The notes below the pieces were generated by a model. That model had not been told where the DNA came from, did no database searches, and saw nothing but the letters and a program-made list of their open reading frames with translations. A stretch of 60,000 nucleotides of DNA from Strigamia acuminata. Its lineage: Eukaryota; Arthropoda; Chilopoda; Geophilomorpha; Linotaeniidae. Positions 29,108 through 40,689 of this stretch are shown piece by piece. The stretch spans positions 13,022,001 to 13,082,000 of the forward strand of contig OX442319.1 in NCBI GenBank assembly GCA_949358305.1, given 5' to 3'. Each line of letters starts with the position of its first letter. Positions within the stretch are counted from its first letter, which is position 1. The translations under genes were made by a program, and so were the position numbers.

Positions 29108-32100
29108 ATGGTACGCGTGTACGAGATAAAGAGGCGAGCGCTCACGACGGCCATTGCTGCTGCCAACGCCCTGATGACCACTATCACCACGGGAGTCAAC
29201 AACGCAGCCCTATTGTCGAAGGACGAACTCGCCCTTTGGTCGCAACAACTCAACCAAAAATTACTCAGAGCACAAAAATCGTTTGAAGTCTGTTTGGAAC
29301 AAGCCAAGTCGGAACACGAGATCGATGAAACAATGGGCGATATGGATGCGACAGAAGACAGAGCAGCCGCTACAAAGGCAACGATAGACAGGTACATTCG
29401 AATAAATTACCCGCCTGTTCCACCTGTAGTCGACGCTCCGCTGCCCGCACCCACGCCGATTGACCACGACGCGCTCGTCGCAGCCGTGACCGCCGCTGTG
29501 ACCGCCACCGCTCGAGCCACTCCGCCGCCCGTGATCCACCAAAATGTAAGAAGAAAACCGCTGGAAATTCCGAGGTTCGACGGGAAACGACCCGAGGACT
29601 GGGGGGGTTTCTGGAAGACTTTTTGCGTACAGGTCGCGGACGACGCGACGCTCGACGAGGAACAAAAGCTGCTGCACTTACGTGCTCATCTGCTCGGCGA
29701 CGCAATGGAGGAAATTAGAACACTCGAAATAAATGCCGCCAACTACGCCGTGGCTGTGAATCGACTGACGAAAAAATACTGTGATCGGGCAGTGTTGGAA
29801 AACAGGTTTTTGTCTAACTTATTAAATTTGCCAATCATTAGCAGTGAACGGGACATTGTTGGACTACAAAAGCTGCACCGACACGTGGAAATAAACGTGG
29901 AAAACTTGTCGAATATCCAAGTTCCGCTCGTAGAAATCCAACGCATGCTGTTCCCCGTCCTGGCCGCAGCCATTCCGAGAACCGTGATGCGCAAATATGA
30001 TGACGACTGCGAGGGCGAACGATCGGTAATCAGATTAATGTCGTGGGTACGAGAATTTTTATTAAAGGAGAATCGATACGAAATGATGATAAACCAACAA
30101 AAAGCGATCAAAACACCCACGCCAACTGACCCGGCCAAAGGAAGTGGAGATTCGAAGGGAAAGTCACATCGACGCAGAGGAGGAGCCAAGGAGAGTTCCG
30201 TCAACTCACTCTCAGTGGTAATGAATAAATGCCAATTTTGCTCTTCTAATGAACACAGCAGAAAAACGTGCCCACTCACGGTGGAAGAGCGAAGGAAGAA
30301 AATCCAATCTCAAGGAACCTGCATGAGATGTTTAGGCAGAACACCTCATAAAACTGAAGACTGCCGTACCACCATGAAATGCTTCCGATGCGATGGATTA
30401 CACCACACTCAAATCTGCGATCAACCACGAGTCAACCCGATCGACAACAATGCGTCAAAAGTACACGCCTCAGCCGTCGTGAGTAAAAACAATCGAAAAT
30501 ACGAATTCTTGATGGTCACGATGGTAAACGTGATTGGTGAAAAAATGACAAAACCAGCCGTGTGCTACGTCGATGGCGGGGCACAACGGACATTCATAAG
30601 AGCTGAATTATCGCGAAAATTGAATCTAAAAATTATAGGAACTGAGCAAATGACGTTATCCGTGTTTGGACGTGAACCGACGACTGGAGTCCACAACAAA
30701 GTGGAATTGACTCTCACTCCGACACACGCCAAGACGCCTCGTATCAAGATCGAAGCCGTAGAAATCCCACACGTAACGTCAACACCCTGCGAAGTCCCGA
30801 ATGAATACCTGAACAAAAAATTAGAGCAAAAAGGAGTCCAAGTAACGTGCAGACAGGTAGCACTGCATTCCGACGAGGTGGATTTGTTAATTGGAGTCGA
30901 TAACTACTGGAAAATTACGACGAAGAAGACCGAATTCATCGAAGACAACTTAATAGCGGTCAACACAAACTTTGGGTGGACACTGCATGGACAAACAACC
31001 AATGGCACACACATCCTTGCAACAACGGTGAGAACAAATAAAATCACCCTTGTACAATCCACAGATGACATTATGAAGAAACTCTGGGAATTGGAGGCCA
31101 TTGGAATCCAGCATGAGTCGGTGGAAGACACGGATGAAGTCGAAGTTCTGCGCAAATTCAACGAATCAATACGATGGACTGGAACCAACTACTCGGTTGC
31201 ACTGCCGTGGATCGTCGACAGCAACGAGCTGGAAGATAATTTTACCATTGCAGAGCAGCGTTTCATGAATTTGCTTAGAAAATTTCGACGACAGCCTAAC
31301 TTGTATTTAGAATATAAAAAGGTCATCGAGGAACAATTGGAACAAGGCATCGTTGAAGAAGTGACCGGAGACACGTCCAACCCGATTTATTACATGCCAC
31401 ACAGGCCAATAATAAAAGAAGAGCGAGTTACAACAAAACTGAGGATCGTGTTCGACGCGTCAGCCCATCGAAAGGGACAGCTATCGCTGAACGACTGCCT
31501 ATCTAAAGGTATAAACTTTTTGCCGTCCCTAATTGTCGTTTTAACAAAATTCAGACTACGAAAAATCGCTGAAGCATCGGATATTCGCAAAGCATTCCAC
31601 ATGATCGAGATTGAAGTCAAAGATCGAGACGTGACACGGTTTTTTTGGATCTGTGCAGACTGGGACGGGACGGGACGAGCCAAAATTCGAATACTACGTC
31701 AAACACGTGTTCTTTTCGGCGCTGCGCCCAGCCCCTTCCTATTGAACGCGACCATAAAACGTCACATCAAAATCTACAAGGACAAATATCCCGCCACATA
31801 CGAATTACTCAGTCGATTTTTATACGTGGACGACCTGCTCACGTCGGTGGACGACATTGAACAGGCAATGAAGACATACGATCAATCCCGCGAAATGCTC
31901 TCATCCGCCGGCATGCAACTGGTAAAATGGCAGTCTAATTCTCCCGAATTGCGCGAGATATTCAGAAAGGACGACCCTACAAACGCAGAAGTAACGTCAG
32001 ATGAAGAATCAAAAGTGCTGGGACTGAAATGGAACCCAACTTCAGACACGCTGAGTTTACAAATGGAAAATATATCAAGCGTGAACAACAAAACAGCGAC

Positions 32101-34378
32101 GAAGAGAGAAGTCGTCCAAATTACCGCCCAAATATTCGACCCACTCGGATTCGTAACCCCATTCGTCGTCACCGCGAGAATATTTTTCCAATCACTTTGG
32201 CTGAGAAAATTAGAATGGGATGAAAAATTGGATGAAGCTCTTAGACTCAACTGGCTTAAATGGGCAGAACAAATTCCAAATTTGAGCAAATTCAACATTC
32301 CAAGATGGCTCGGGGTGAAGAATGAAATGAACTGCGAGATCCATATTTTCTCAGATGCGAGTCCCAAGGCATACGGCGCCGTCGCCTACATACAAGACAC
32401 CACGGAAGATTTAATTGAATCATTCTTTATTTTTTCTAAATGTAGGGTGGCGCCAGTCAAAGCATTGACATTACCAAAATTGGAACTGATGGGAGCCTTG
32501 GTTGCAGTCCGCATGGCCGACCAAATTAAACAAGTGACGAGTTGCCGTGAAGTACATTATTGGACCGACTCGCAAATCTGCCTCCACTGGATCCGCAACA
32601 CAGCCAAAAGACCACCGACTTTCATTCAAAATAGGGTGCTGGAGATCCGCGAGAAATCAAAAATCGACAACTGGAGACATGTTCCGGGCGTCGACAATCC
32701 CGCGGACCGCCTAACACGTGGTTTGACAGTCGACGAGTTGCTAACTGACAAGCTGTGGTGGAACGGACCAGACTGGATACGAGGCTCACGTGACGATTGG
32801 CCAAATTCACAGACGGAAATAACAGACGATTCGGATGAGGACGACATGGAAATTCACATCGAATCCCTCCAAATCATTAATACCGATTTCATTTTCTCCA
32901 AATTTAGCTCGTTCGCTCGGATACGACGCGTTACAGCTTGGATGCTGAGATTCGCAGCCAATACACGAGCTGCTGACACCTCAGAAAAAATCCAAGGACC
33001 ACTAACCGTCACCGAACTCAAGCGAGCCGAGATGACACTGATCCGGGCTGCACAGCGAGAGTGTTACGGAGCCGAGATGACACGATTACAAAACGGAAAG
33101 CCGTTGACCGATTCAAAACTACAAAACTTAAAAGTTTTTTTGGACGTTTCTGGCGTGCTCAAATTGGACACTCGACTCAAGAACTCCAAAGATGCCATCA
33201 CTGCAAACTCCCCCGTGCTTCTCCCGTCCGATCATGCACTCACTAAATTGATTTTATCGTTCTCACATTCTCAGGTTTTCCATTGCGGTTTGACAGCTAC
33301 CTTGGCATATTTTCGTCAGAATTACTGGACGCCGGCCGCAAGGAGAACTTTGAAAACGATTCTAAACAAGTGTGTGACTTGCAAGAGAATAAATGGACGA
33401 TTGATGAGAGAAGTGCCCGGACAACTACCTTTTGATCGAGTATCACAGTGCAGCCCATTCGCCATCACTGGAGTCGATTTCGCAGGCCCAATCATCGTAC
33501 GTGGAAGGAAGACCAAAGCATACATCGCCCTCTTCACTTGCGCCAATGTCCGAGCAGTACACTTGGAACTGATTCCGTCACTTACCACCTCAGATTTCGT
33601 AGGCGTGCTGGAACGCTTCATCAGCCGACGAGGGATGCCTAGGACCATCTACAGTGACAACGGGACGACGTTCCATCGTACAAACCGTGAACTGTGCGCT
33701 CTGCTGCAAAATACAAAAGACGATTCCGTGCGCAATTTCTTAACCCAAAAAGGGATTGAGTGGAAATTCATCGTGGAAAATGCTCCTTGGTGGGGAGGAT
33801 TTTGGGAGAGGATGATTCAAACTGTCAAATCTTGTTTAAAAAAAACGATAGGATCAGCCTCTCTCAACTTCTTCCAACTTGAAACTTTGCTCACCCAGGT
33901 AGAGGCCATCATCAACAAAAGACCTATTACCTACATCTATGACGCGCCAAATGAACCCGAAGCGCTCACACCGGCCCATTTTTTGACGGGGACCAACCTG
34001 ACAAGTTTGCCATCTGCTGAAGACGCTACCTTGAACGAACCGACTCAGCAGTCATTCATCCACCAATGGAAGAGACGCCAAAGCATCTTGATGGACTTTT
34101 GGCGACGATGGTCTCGTGAGTATTTGGTCGACTTAAAGAGACAAGTGGGAAAACCAAATACTTGTCAACTTCAAACGGGAGATGTAGTGTTAGTGGAGGA
34201 TTTACTAAAATCAAGAGTTAACTGGAAAATGGCACGTGTTACCAGTATTCATCCCGGCAAAGACGGTGTGACGCGCTCATGCGAATTGTTAATGCCTAAC
34301 GGCAATAAATTTAGGCGACCTGTGCAACGCTTAATAAAAATGGAGATTCATTCCGGTCCCGTGCCGCCGGCAGTGTGA
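29108..34378 (+). CDS. BEL/Pao gag-pol polyprotein
   Basis: A 1756-codon frame encodes all retrotransposition functions in BEL order. Residues about 160-320 are the DUF1759-type gag region (IPRFDGKRPEDWGGFW). Three CCHC-like knuckles lie near 374-440 (CQFCSSNEHSRKTC is the first). A DUF1758-type aspartic protease is near 487, reading VDGGAQ where D-S/T-G is normal. Reverse transcriptase has YVDD near 905. RNase H has FSDASPKAYGAV near 1081 and YWTDSQ further on. Integrase has a zinc-binding N-terminus and acidic residues in GVDFAGP, YSDNGTTF and GFWERM (about 1455, 1516, 1566), followed by a DUF5641-like tail. The TGA stop lies inside the 3' LTR. No frameshift or internal stop is present. The altered protease triad is the only visible doubt about activity. 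Confidence 0.95.
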   Translation: MVRVYEIKRRALTTAIAAANALMTTITTGVNNAALLSKDELALWSQQLNQKLLRAQKSFEVCLEQAKSEHEIDETMGDMDATEDRAAATKATIDRYIRINYPPVPPVVDAPLPAPTPIDHDALVAAVTAAVTATARATPPPVIHQNVRRKPLEIPRFDGKRPEDWGGFWKTFCVQVADDATLDEEQKLLHLRAHLLGDAMEEIRTLEINAANYAVAVNRLTKKYCDRAVLENRFLSNLLNLPIISSERDIVGLQKLHRHVEINVENLSNIQVPLVEIQRMLFPVLAAAIPRTVMRKYDDDCEGERSVIRLMSWVREFLLKENRYEMMINQQKAIKTPTPTDPAKGSGDSKGKSHRRRGGAKESSVNSLSVVMNKCQFCSSNEHSRKTCPLTVEERRKKIQSQGTCMRCLGRTPHKTEDCRTTMKCFRCDGLHHTQICDQPRVNPIDNNASKVHASAVVSKNNRKYEFLMVTMVNVIGEKMTKPAVCYVDGGAQRTFIRAELSRKLNLKIIGTEQMTLSVFGREPTTGVHNKVELTLTPTHAKTPRIKIEAVEIPHVTSTPCEVPNEYLNKKLEQKGVQVTCRQVALHSDEVDLLIGVDNYWKITTKKTEFIEDNLIAVNTNFGWTLHGQTTNGTHILATTVRTNKITLVQSTDDIMKKLWELEAIGIQHESVEDTDEVEVLRKFNESIRWTGTNYSVALPWIVDSNELEDNFTIAEQRFMNLLRKFRRQPNLYLEYKKVIEEQLEQGIVEEVTGDTSNPIYYMPHRPIIKEERVTTKLRIVFDASAHRKGQLSLNDCLSKGINFLPSLIVVLTKFRLRKIAEASDIRKAFHMIEIEVKDRDVTRFFWICADWDGTGRAKIRILRQTRVLFGAAPSPFLLNATIKRHIKIYKDKYPATYELLSRFLYVDDLLTSVDDIEQAMKTYDQSREMLSSAGMQLVKWQSNSPELREIFRKDDPTNAEVTSDEESKVLGLKWNPTSDTLSLQMENISSVNNKTATKREVVQITAQIFDPLGFVTPFVVTARIFFQSLWLRKLEWDEKLDEALRLNWLKWAEQIPNLSKFNIPRWLGVKNEMNCEIHIFSDASPKAYGAVAYIQDTTEDLIESFFIFSKCRVAPVKALTLPKLELMGALVAVRMADQIKQVTSCREVHYWTDSQICLHWIRNTAKRPPTFIQNRVLEIREKSKIDNWRHVPGVDNPADRLTRGLTVDELLTDKLWWNGPDWIRGSRDDWPNSQTEITDDSDEDDMEIHIESLQIINTDFIFSKFSSFARIRRVTAWMLRFAANTRAADTSEKIQGPLTVTELKRAEMTLIRAAQRECYGAEMTRLQNGKPLTDSKLQNLKVFLDVSGVLKLDTRLKNSKDAITANSPVLLPSDHALTKLILSFSHSQVFHCGLTATLAYFRQNYWTPAARRTLKTILNKCVTCKRINGRLMREVPGQLPFDRVSQCSPFAITGVDFAGPIIVRGRKTKAYIALFTCANVRAVHLELIPSLTTSDFVGVLERFISRRGMPRTIYSDNGTTFHRTNRELCALLQNTKDDSVRNFLTQKGIEWKFIVENAPWWGGFWERMIQTVKSCLKKTIGSASLNFFQLETLLTQVEAIINKRPITYIYDAPNEPEALTPAHFLTGTNLTSLPSAEDATLNEPTQQSFIHQWKRRQSILMDFWRRWSREYLVDLKRQVGKPNTCQLQTGDVVLVEDLLKSRVNWKMARVTSIHPGKDGVTRSCELLMPNGNKFRRPVQRLIKMEIHSGPVPPAV

Positions 34379-34846
34379 AAACCGACACGCTTTTACACGT
34401 GTATTATTATTAAAATTTATTCATTATTTGTTCATTGTTTGAAATAGTCCGATATTTGATATATCATTGAATTTGACTGTGTTTTATTTAATTCTTTTAA
34501 AGTTGTATTTTATTTAATTTGAAGTGGCTATTTTTCAACTTGACCTTTTTATCTTTTTCTGAGAATCAACTCGTCTTTCTATGTGTTAGCAATTATCTGG
34601 CGTTCCCCTTTGGAACTCGTCATATTTTCTCCGTGTGCTTCACCCTGTAGCATGGAGTATTTGTCATTTGTTTCTTTGTATTTTTAATTACCACTGTTCT
34701 GAATAGAAAAAAATTAGTCTTGAAGAAGTTTTTGAACCAACAAGTCGTGCTTCTTTATTTCTCATTTTCATACATTAATTTGAAATTTAGTATTGTTAAC
34801 CAGGAAATTAATGAACTATCCGCAAGTATTCACCTTGCATTTCAAA
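34374..34846 (+). repeat. BEL/Pao 3' LTR
   Basis: Second LTR of the element, 473 bp, overlapping the last codons of gag-pol. Followed by the CCCGT target duplication. Confidence 0.93.
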
Positions 34847-34969
34847 CCCGTTACGCTTTCACTGATAGAAATGTGGCGCCCGTTTTATTTTCTGGAACCG
34901 AATGGTACCCGGCCTGTGAAGATTGATGACGAGATGTCGGCTGAAATTATTGGTCAACGGGTAAGTAAT

Positions 34970-37200
34970 ATTGTTTTACTCACTCAACTATAGTGTCGTA
35001 ACCTTGGTTCCGGTAATAAACTTTATACACAATATCTTACTAATAAACCTTTTATTTCACACTTGTAATAATACAATGAATACTTAACAATGGTGTGGTC
35101 TCGGATCCTTGTCTAGGGTAATGGCGTCTGGCGAAACACGTGTTCGCAAACGCTTCGCTTCGGAAGATATTACAATCGTAGTATAGCTACGGTAATATCT
35201 GTGACTTCTGATTTATAGATGTAATTGGCAACGGGCATCGATCCTCTATCAATCCGGTAAAACGGCCTGACGGTGAGGTGGTGATGCTAATGTTGCTCTG
35301 GTATCTATAAAGTGGGGGTTTCCGGTCAAACACGGGTTTAAATACTTGCTGGACCGGAAATGACGTATTCGCATAATTTCGGGGGACTATGCAAATTTAT
35401 GACGTCATTAGGTTAAGTCCGCAGAAACGGTAAAACTAGTATAGCTAGTTTTCCCGTAATAATCTGACAATCATTTTATTATGAATACTAAAATCACTAT
35501 TTATTAAGTTAGAAATTATTAAAACACTTTCGTGACCTCGTGGTCACCACAATAGTTTAAGAACAAAAAAAACACGTAAAGTATTTATCGAGCGATGTTT
35601 GTGTTATCTCTCACGTGACTAGTTAGTTTGTGACGATTGACTTTGCGAGATACAATTGCTAGAAAATTAGAGCGAGAACTTGTGTGAAAGTGTAAAATAC
35701 GGAGGCTTGTGATTTCTCAAATCATATGACAATTTATTCCGGTTTGAACTTATATAAATACTAGACCGACAAATGGTCGAAATTCTGCAAGTTAAACTAT
35801 ACAATCGGTCGGCAAAAGCCCTAAAATAATATCACTTGCGGTTTTCAGTCGGGCAACAAGAATGTGTATCGGTCTTATTGTCGGGACGTAAAAGATGTCG
35901 TCTTAGTATGGATTCGAATGGTTTCGACATCTAACTGGTTCTGGTTTGGATCTAAAAAGGTGTGTAATGGTTAGGCTTGGGTGGGTTATATCCGAGAGGT
36001 GCGGTTGACTTTTCTGCAGTCGTCACACTTGCGATTATTATACGGATAATAATCACAAAGCACGGTCATCAACATGACGAAATAAATTGAATAAATATTC
36101 ATGTAAATTCGACAGAATTCCACATGATATTATATTCACGAAGCGGGATAAAATAACTGGAAAAAATAAAGAATAAATTAAAATAGCGCCGAGCTATTTG
36201 TTGCCCCGAGTGCAATCAACATTTAAGCCTTTTTAAATGTTCCGTCAAAACCAACAACGAATTGAATCAGAAGTTTCTCGTAGGGAAAGGTTATCCATTG
36301 CCGGGAAATTACTCCACTCGGTTCTGGCTGGCGGGAGAGTAACCGGGAAATTACTCCACGTCGATTACCCAAATAATGCGTCTGTGAAATTGCAATATTC
36401 CACTCTAGATTCTACACTTATTTCTACAACGGAATGTTGGCATGAAGAGGCGGGAGTGTGTCTGTGGATCTTCGACCCACTCTAGATTCTTACACTAAAT
36501 ATCAAGTATTTCTTTATCCGGCCTGTACTGAAATTCTGAGAATAAATATTAAATTGATAAAAGTTACCTTTCCATAGCTACAGCTATCCATTGTCCCTAA
36601 GTACAACAAAGCGAACTAAATTCACCCAAGTGGCCCTAAGTCCACCAGACCCAGTTCAAGTGGCGTCAGGAACAGAACACCAACAAGAGAGCGAGCGATA
36701 TATCCGGTTTACCCGGGAATATATACTCGTACTGGACAATAGGCTGATCATCGATCGAATGGGATCACTGGTCAGCTAAATCCTTCCAATCCTAGGCTCT
36801 AGGAAGTGGATAGCCAGGACATAGTCTTCTACTAGGTCCGCTATAGGAACTGGATACGCAGGACACATTTCGGATTAAGTCTTTTGACTGTAATCCGGAA
36901 TTAGTCCAACTTTCAGTGGGTGGCGAGGGGTGAATATCAGATGTGAAGTTTATACATAATTCAATAGAATTATGTAGTAAACTAGTCAAAACAACATAAA
37001 ATATATTAAATAACTGTTTAGACCTGAAACAGACTAAAATATAAATAATAATTTATATTTTAATTACTGAAAATAATCAAACTTCGAAATTGCCGCTAAA
37101 ACGTTCTAGCGCCATCTATGGGTAAAATAAATGTCTTTAACTAGAAAAATACACGACAGTGTAACCGTCACAAGTTAGGGCACAGACCTACTAGACTGCG
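34970..37200. other. 2.2-kb region without a recognised gene
   Basis: Base composition is more even than in the flanking introns. A short ATG frame at 36237-36485 (+) matches no family I know. Duplicated phrases such as GGGAAATTACTCCAC (near 36303 and 36346) and CACTCTAGATTCT (near 36401 and 36479) are present. It starts TGTCGTAACC (34993) and a TAACCGTCACA occurs near 37160, reminiscent of LTR ends, but no target duplication or coding region supports this. Confidence 0.35.
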
Positions 37201-37318
37201 AACTGAGGGATTGTGGGTAAGAAGGTTGTGAATACAGGAAGTGATATCACTGGCGAATCTGTGACTTCCTGTCAACGTAATGGCTGCCTGAAATCAGCAT
37301 ACAAGCAAAATTTCCAAA

Positions 37319-37560
37319 CGAAAATGACTCGAATTTTGATGAAAATAACTCGAATTTTGATGAAAATAACTCGAATTTTGATGAAAATAACTCGAATTTT
37401 GATGAAAATGAATTCAATTTTGATGAAAATAACTCGAATTTTGATGAAAACGAATCGAATTTTGATAAAAATGAATCGAATTTTGATAAAAATGAATCGA
37501 ATTTTGATAAAAATGAATCGAATTTTGATGAAAATGACTCGAATTTGAAAATAACTGAAT
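37319..37560. repeat. 21-bp minisatellite
   Basis: About 11 copies of a 21-bp unit: ACTCGAATTTTGATG followed by AAAATA or variants. Intergenic, just left of the Harbinger element. The 21-bp period keeps a reading frame open (ILMKITR) without coding meaning. Confidence 0.88.
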
Positions 37561-38077
37561 TTGAAAATGACTGAAAATTAAGTGAAATTTACGAATTTCA
37601 GTTGTTAATGACTCTTAATTATATTTCATTTGCAAATTTGACCCGGAAATAACACAAAATTTTATTAAATTCAAAAATTTAAGATGACAGGAAGTTGGAG
37701 CGGATCAGTGACGTCACTATCTGACAACAATACCTCTTCCGCTCACAAGCTGGGCCCGATGCCGAGTGCGCAGTCCAGTAGTATTCAGGTCTGTGGTTAG
37801 GGTTAAAGTTGTATGCTTAGCTTCTCCAAATCACCACCAGTGGTGTGATTACGGAAACCAGGCGAGTTTTAAGGCTAGTTCACATGGATGCGTTAACGCA
37901 TGCGTTATCGCACCAAAGCTGCTTCGTCACATGCGTTGCATGTGAACTGATATGCAGCGCCAACGCGCGTTGAGTGAAGCACTTTGTGATTTCGTGCGTC
38001 ATGACACACGAAGCACGAGTTGAAATATTTCAACTTCAACGCAATAATGAACTTGCGTTGCCGCAATATCCCGCTAG

Positions 38078-39107
38078 GTGATACGGCGCTCCTACTTATC
38101 ACCATACATTGTCAATTTGGATAACCCGACAGCTCCTTTTGAGGAAAATTTAATTAACGCTGTATTCTTGAGACCTTTTATCTATGATAAAAATGATCCC
38201 AATCACAGCAGAAGAAAGATGATAGCCAGGGCATGGCAGGAAATTGCCAATGAAACTGGAAGAAATGGTAAGGCAAATTAAAATTAAAAAATTAAAATAA
38301 AAATTTGAAAAAAAATCACTCAAAATTAAAAAAAATACAATTAAATCTTTAGGTGAAGCCTGTCAGACACGTTGGAGGAGTTTAAGAGATCATTTTAAAT
38401 CAATCCATAAAAAAATAAAAGAGAATGGGCCTACTGGAACAGGAGAAGATGACCAGCACATGTCAACATGGCCATTTTATAACCAACTATTATTCTTGGC
38501 AGAAGTTAACCAGCCTAGGGTGTAAAACTTCTATTGTTATTGTTATTTATACAATGTTTATTTATTGTTAACATTTTTTTTAGTGCATACGATAATTTGG
38601 ATGAACAGAATGTTAAAAGTCCAACCAGAGGTTTAATTCTTCAAAACGAAACTGGAGAGACTGTAGAAATTCCGATTTTACAAGTTTCGAGTGTAAGTAG
38701 TGATCACAGGATTTTGTGATATTGTATATCACAATAAATCACTTGATTTTCAGCCGCCTAATTTTACTTTTGGAGAAAACAGTTGCAGCAACACTTCATT
38801 TTTTGTAACCGGTACAGAAACCCCTCCAGTTTCCACTGGAATTAAACGCAAAACAGGTCGAAATGAAATGTTTCGTAAGACACTTGACACATTCAGCGAC
38901 ATGTTTAAATCACAGGCTGTACAAGAGTCTGAAGTTCTGTCACAAGTAAACCAGATGACCCCCGAGTCCAGCAATAGTCATTTTGTTTCCTTCCTAAGTT
39001 TGGAATTGGAAAAATTCAATGATGAAGAACAAGATGACTTGCGATTTGAGATAATGCAGCTTATTCGTGAAAAAAGAAGAAAGAAAAATTCAACAATTGC
39101 AGAATAA
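38078..39107 (+). CDS. Harbinger accessory protein, MADF-BESS
   Basis: DNA-binding partner that in Harbinger elements escorts the transposase to the nucleus and the element ends. Exons: 38078-38267 (5' limit uncertain), 38353-38521, 38584-38692, 38754-39107. The MADF domain spans exons 1-2: FEENLINAVFLRPFIYDK, then ARAWQEIANE and TRWRSLRDHF. A BESS-type helix pair sits near the C-terminus (FVSFLSLELEKFNDEEQDDL), ending IAE-TAA. Exon 1 follows a TAG that can serve as acceptor; no in-frame ATG precedes the MADF domain, so a further 5' exon or a lost start is implied. AATAAA at 39118 follows the stop. Confidence 0.85.
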
Positions 39108-39151
39108 GTATTGTATTAATAAACTTACTCAATTTTCAAATGGAAAATTTT

Positions 39152-40689
39152 TTAATAGTCTATAATTCTCCCCTTTTGCCACGAAACAGAGCCAACACCA
39201 TTGAAATATGTCTTATAATTTTCGCGAATAATACGGGCAGCTCCTGAAGGATTATTGGATCCTTGACTTCTCAATTTGATTTGAGTTTGCCCTGTGATCT
39301 CTCTCCAATTGCCACGCCTTATTGCACCAGTGGTGATGTCTTCGAAATCAACAAAACCAGGAGGAGTATAAAGCCTAAAAAAAAAGAAAATCAGATGGTT
39401 TCAGATATTTCAACAACTCATTACTTACTGTCTTGTATTGTCTTTTGATCTTAAATAATTATGCAGAACAATGCAGGCTTTAATCGCTGCCACGGCCTTT
39501 TCAGGTTGCATGTGCATAGTGTCGGCTAACAGGCGCCACTGACTCACTAGAATACCGAATGTGTTCTCAATTATTCTCCTAGCTCTGCTGAGTCTGAAAA
39601 ATGAATAAAAAATTAAATAAAGTAAAAAATAAATAAAAATGAAATAAAATAAATATTAAGATTTGAACACTGATTGACCTGTAATTAAATATTCGCTGCT
39701 CCTCATGTAGGTTGTCACCGGGAAATGGTCGCATGACACTAGGCAGCAAAGGAAAGGCTTCATCAGCAACAAAAACATACGGCAGGATGAGATTAATTCC
39801 TGCCACTCGGAATGGATCAGGGAGACGCAAAGTGGCAGATGTTAGCTGTACAAAAGCAGAGTTTTAATAAAAAAAAAATAATTTTAAAGTTTATACCTTT
39901 TGACCTAAAACACTGCGCCGAAAAATTCCTCCGTCACTTTCGGATGCACCTGCTCCAACATTGATCACTCTGAAGTTGTAGGAGGCATCACATGTTGCCA
40001 ACAGCACAACAGAAAAAAAACGTTTATAATTGAAAAACACAGTTCCGCTGTTAGGTGGAGCGGGAATTGCAAAGTGTTTTCCGTCAATGGCACCACAACA
40101 ATTTGGGAAATTCCAAAATTCGTTGAACTCGGCGCCAATTCGAATCCAATTATCAATGGTTGGTGTTTTTAAAACTATCGGCTGTAAAATTGTAAATATT
40201 GCGCTGCATGTTTCCTGAATGATGTAGCAGACAGTGCTTCGGCCTACTCTGTAGTTTTTTGCAACTGAGCGTTGCATGTCACCACTAACCAAATACCTAT
40301 AAATCAGAAATGAATTTATACAATTTTAAAAGATATGCTTACATTATTTTATACTTACACTAAAGTTATTTGTAATCGCTCTGCAGCAGAAATTGGCTCT
40401 CTGACACGATATTCTTTGGTCAAAAGCGGTCCCACTAATTTTAACAATTCCTCAAATCCTTCAGGAGTGAATCTGAAGATTTCAAAAAAATATCCAACAT
40501 CTTCTTTTAACATATCTGGTACCTACAATAAAAAGACATCTCAAATTCATACCAAAACAAGAAATGACAAATTCTTACCGCCACATAGTAGTCACTCCTT
40601 TGCTTTCTCCGCATCAAAAATGGACGAACCCAAGATCTCTCTGTCCTAGACATTTCTTCCATGATAAATAACATGAAGAGCAAGCACAT
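39152..40689 (-). CDS. PIF/Harbinger DDE transposase
   Basis: Cut-and-paste transposase of the HARBI1 family. Exons in transcription order: 40689-40579, 40522-40359, 40296-39897, 39845-39679, 39593-39429, 39374-39152, joining to 409 aa. Start is the ATG giving MCLLFMLFIMEEMSRTERSW; a later methionine (MSRTERSW) is also possible. A helix-turn-helix region (VSGDMQRSVAKNYRVGRSTV) precedes the catalytic core. The three acidic residues are in GAIDGKHFAI, FVFVADEAFPL-type context (YVFVADEAFPL) and RRIIENTFG, all present. No stop or frameshift is seen, so the copy may encode an active enzyme. Confidence 0.92.

Larger units (their letters stand above)
28572..34846 (+). mobile_element. BEL/Pao LTR retrotransposon, apparently intact
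   Basis: Two 473-bp LTRs (28572-29044, 34374-34846) that I read as differing at a single position flank one uninterrupted gag-pol frame. A 5-bp target duplication CCCGT is present (28567-28571, 34847-34851). Immediately after the left LTR lies TTGGTGCCGAAACCCGGGA, a tRNA primer-binding site. Near-identical LTRs and an unbroken frame indicate recent insertion. No obvious purine tract precedes the right LTR, which is unusual. With the CCCGT duplication the LTR ends in CAAA rather than the usual CA. Confidence 0.95.
28541..34960 (+). pseudogene. Candidate host exon split by the BEL/Pao insertion
   Basis: Left of the insertion, TTTTCTAG at 28533-28540 resembles a splice acceptor and is followed by a short leader and ATG CCC GT (28564-28571). 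Right of it, after the duplicated CCCGT, an open frame continues (34852-34960) to a strong donor GTAAGT. Joined across the element the frame starts MPVTLSLIEMWRPFYFLEPN and runs 39 codons without a stop. Part of it (FYFLEPNGTRP...SAEI) vaguely recalls a WWE domain, but this is weak. No continuation exon was identified downstream, so the gene is unproven. Confidence 0.35.

Noticed and set aside
29261-30279. Minus-strand frames of 111-178 codons opposite gag
   Set aside because: Antisense of the BEL/Pao polyprotein, with no family resemblance.
34993-37170. Possible solo LTR or LTR element without coding region
   Set aside because: TGTCG...TCACA ends are suggestive, but no target duplication, primer site or second copy is visible in the window.
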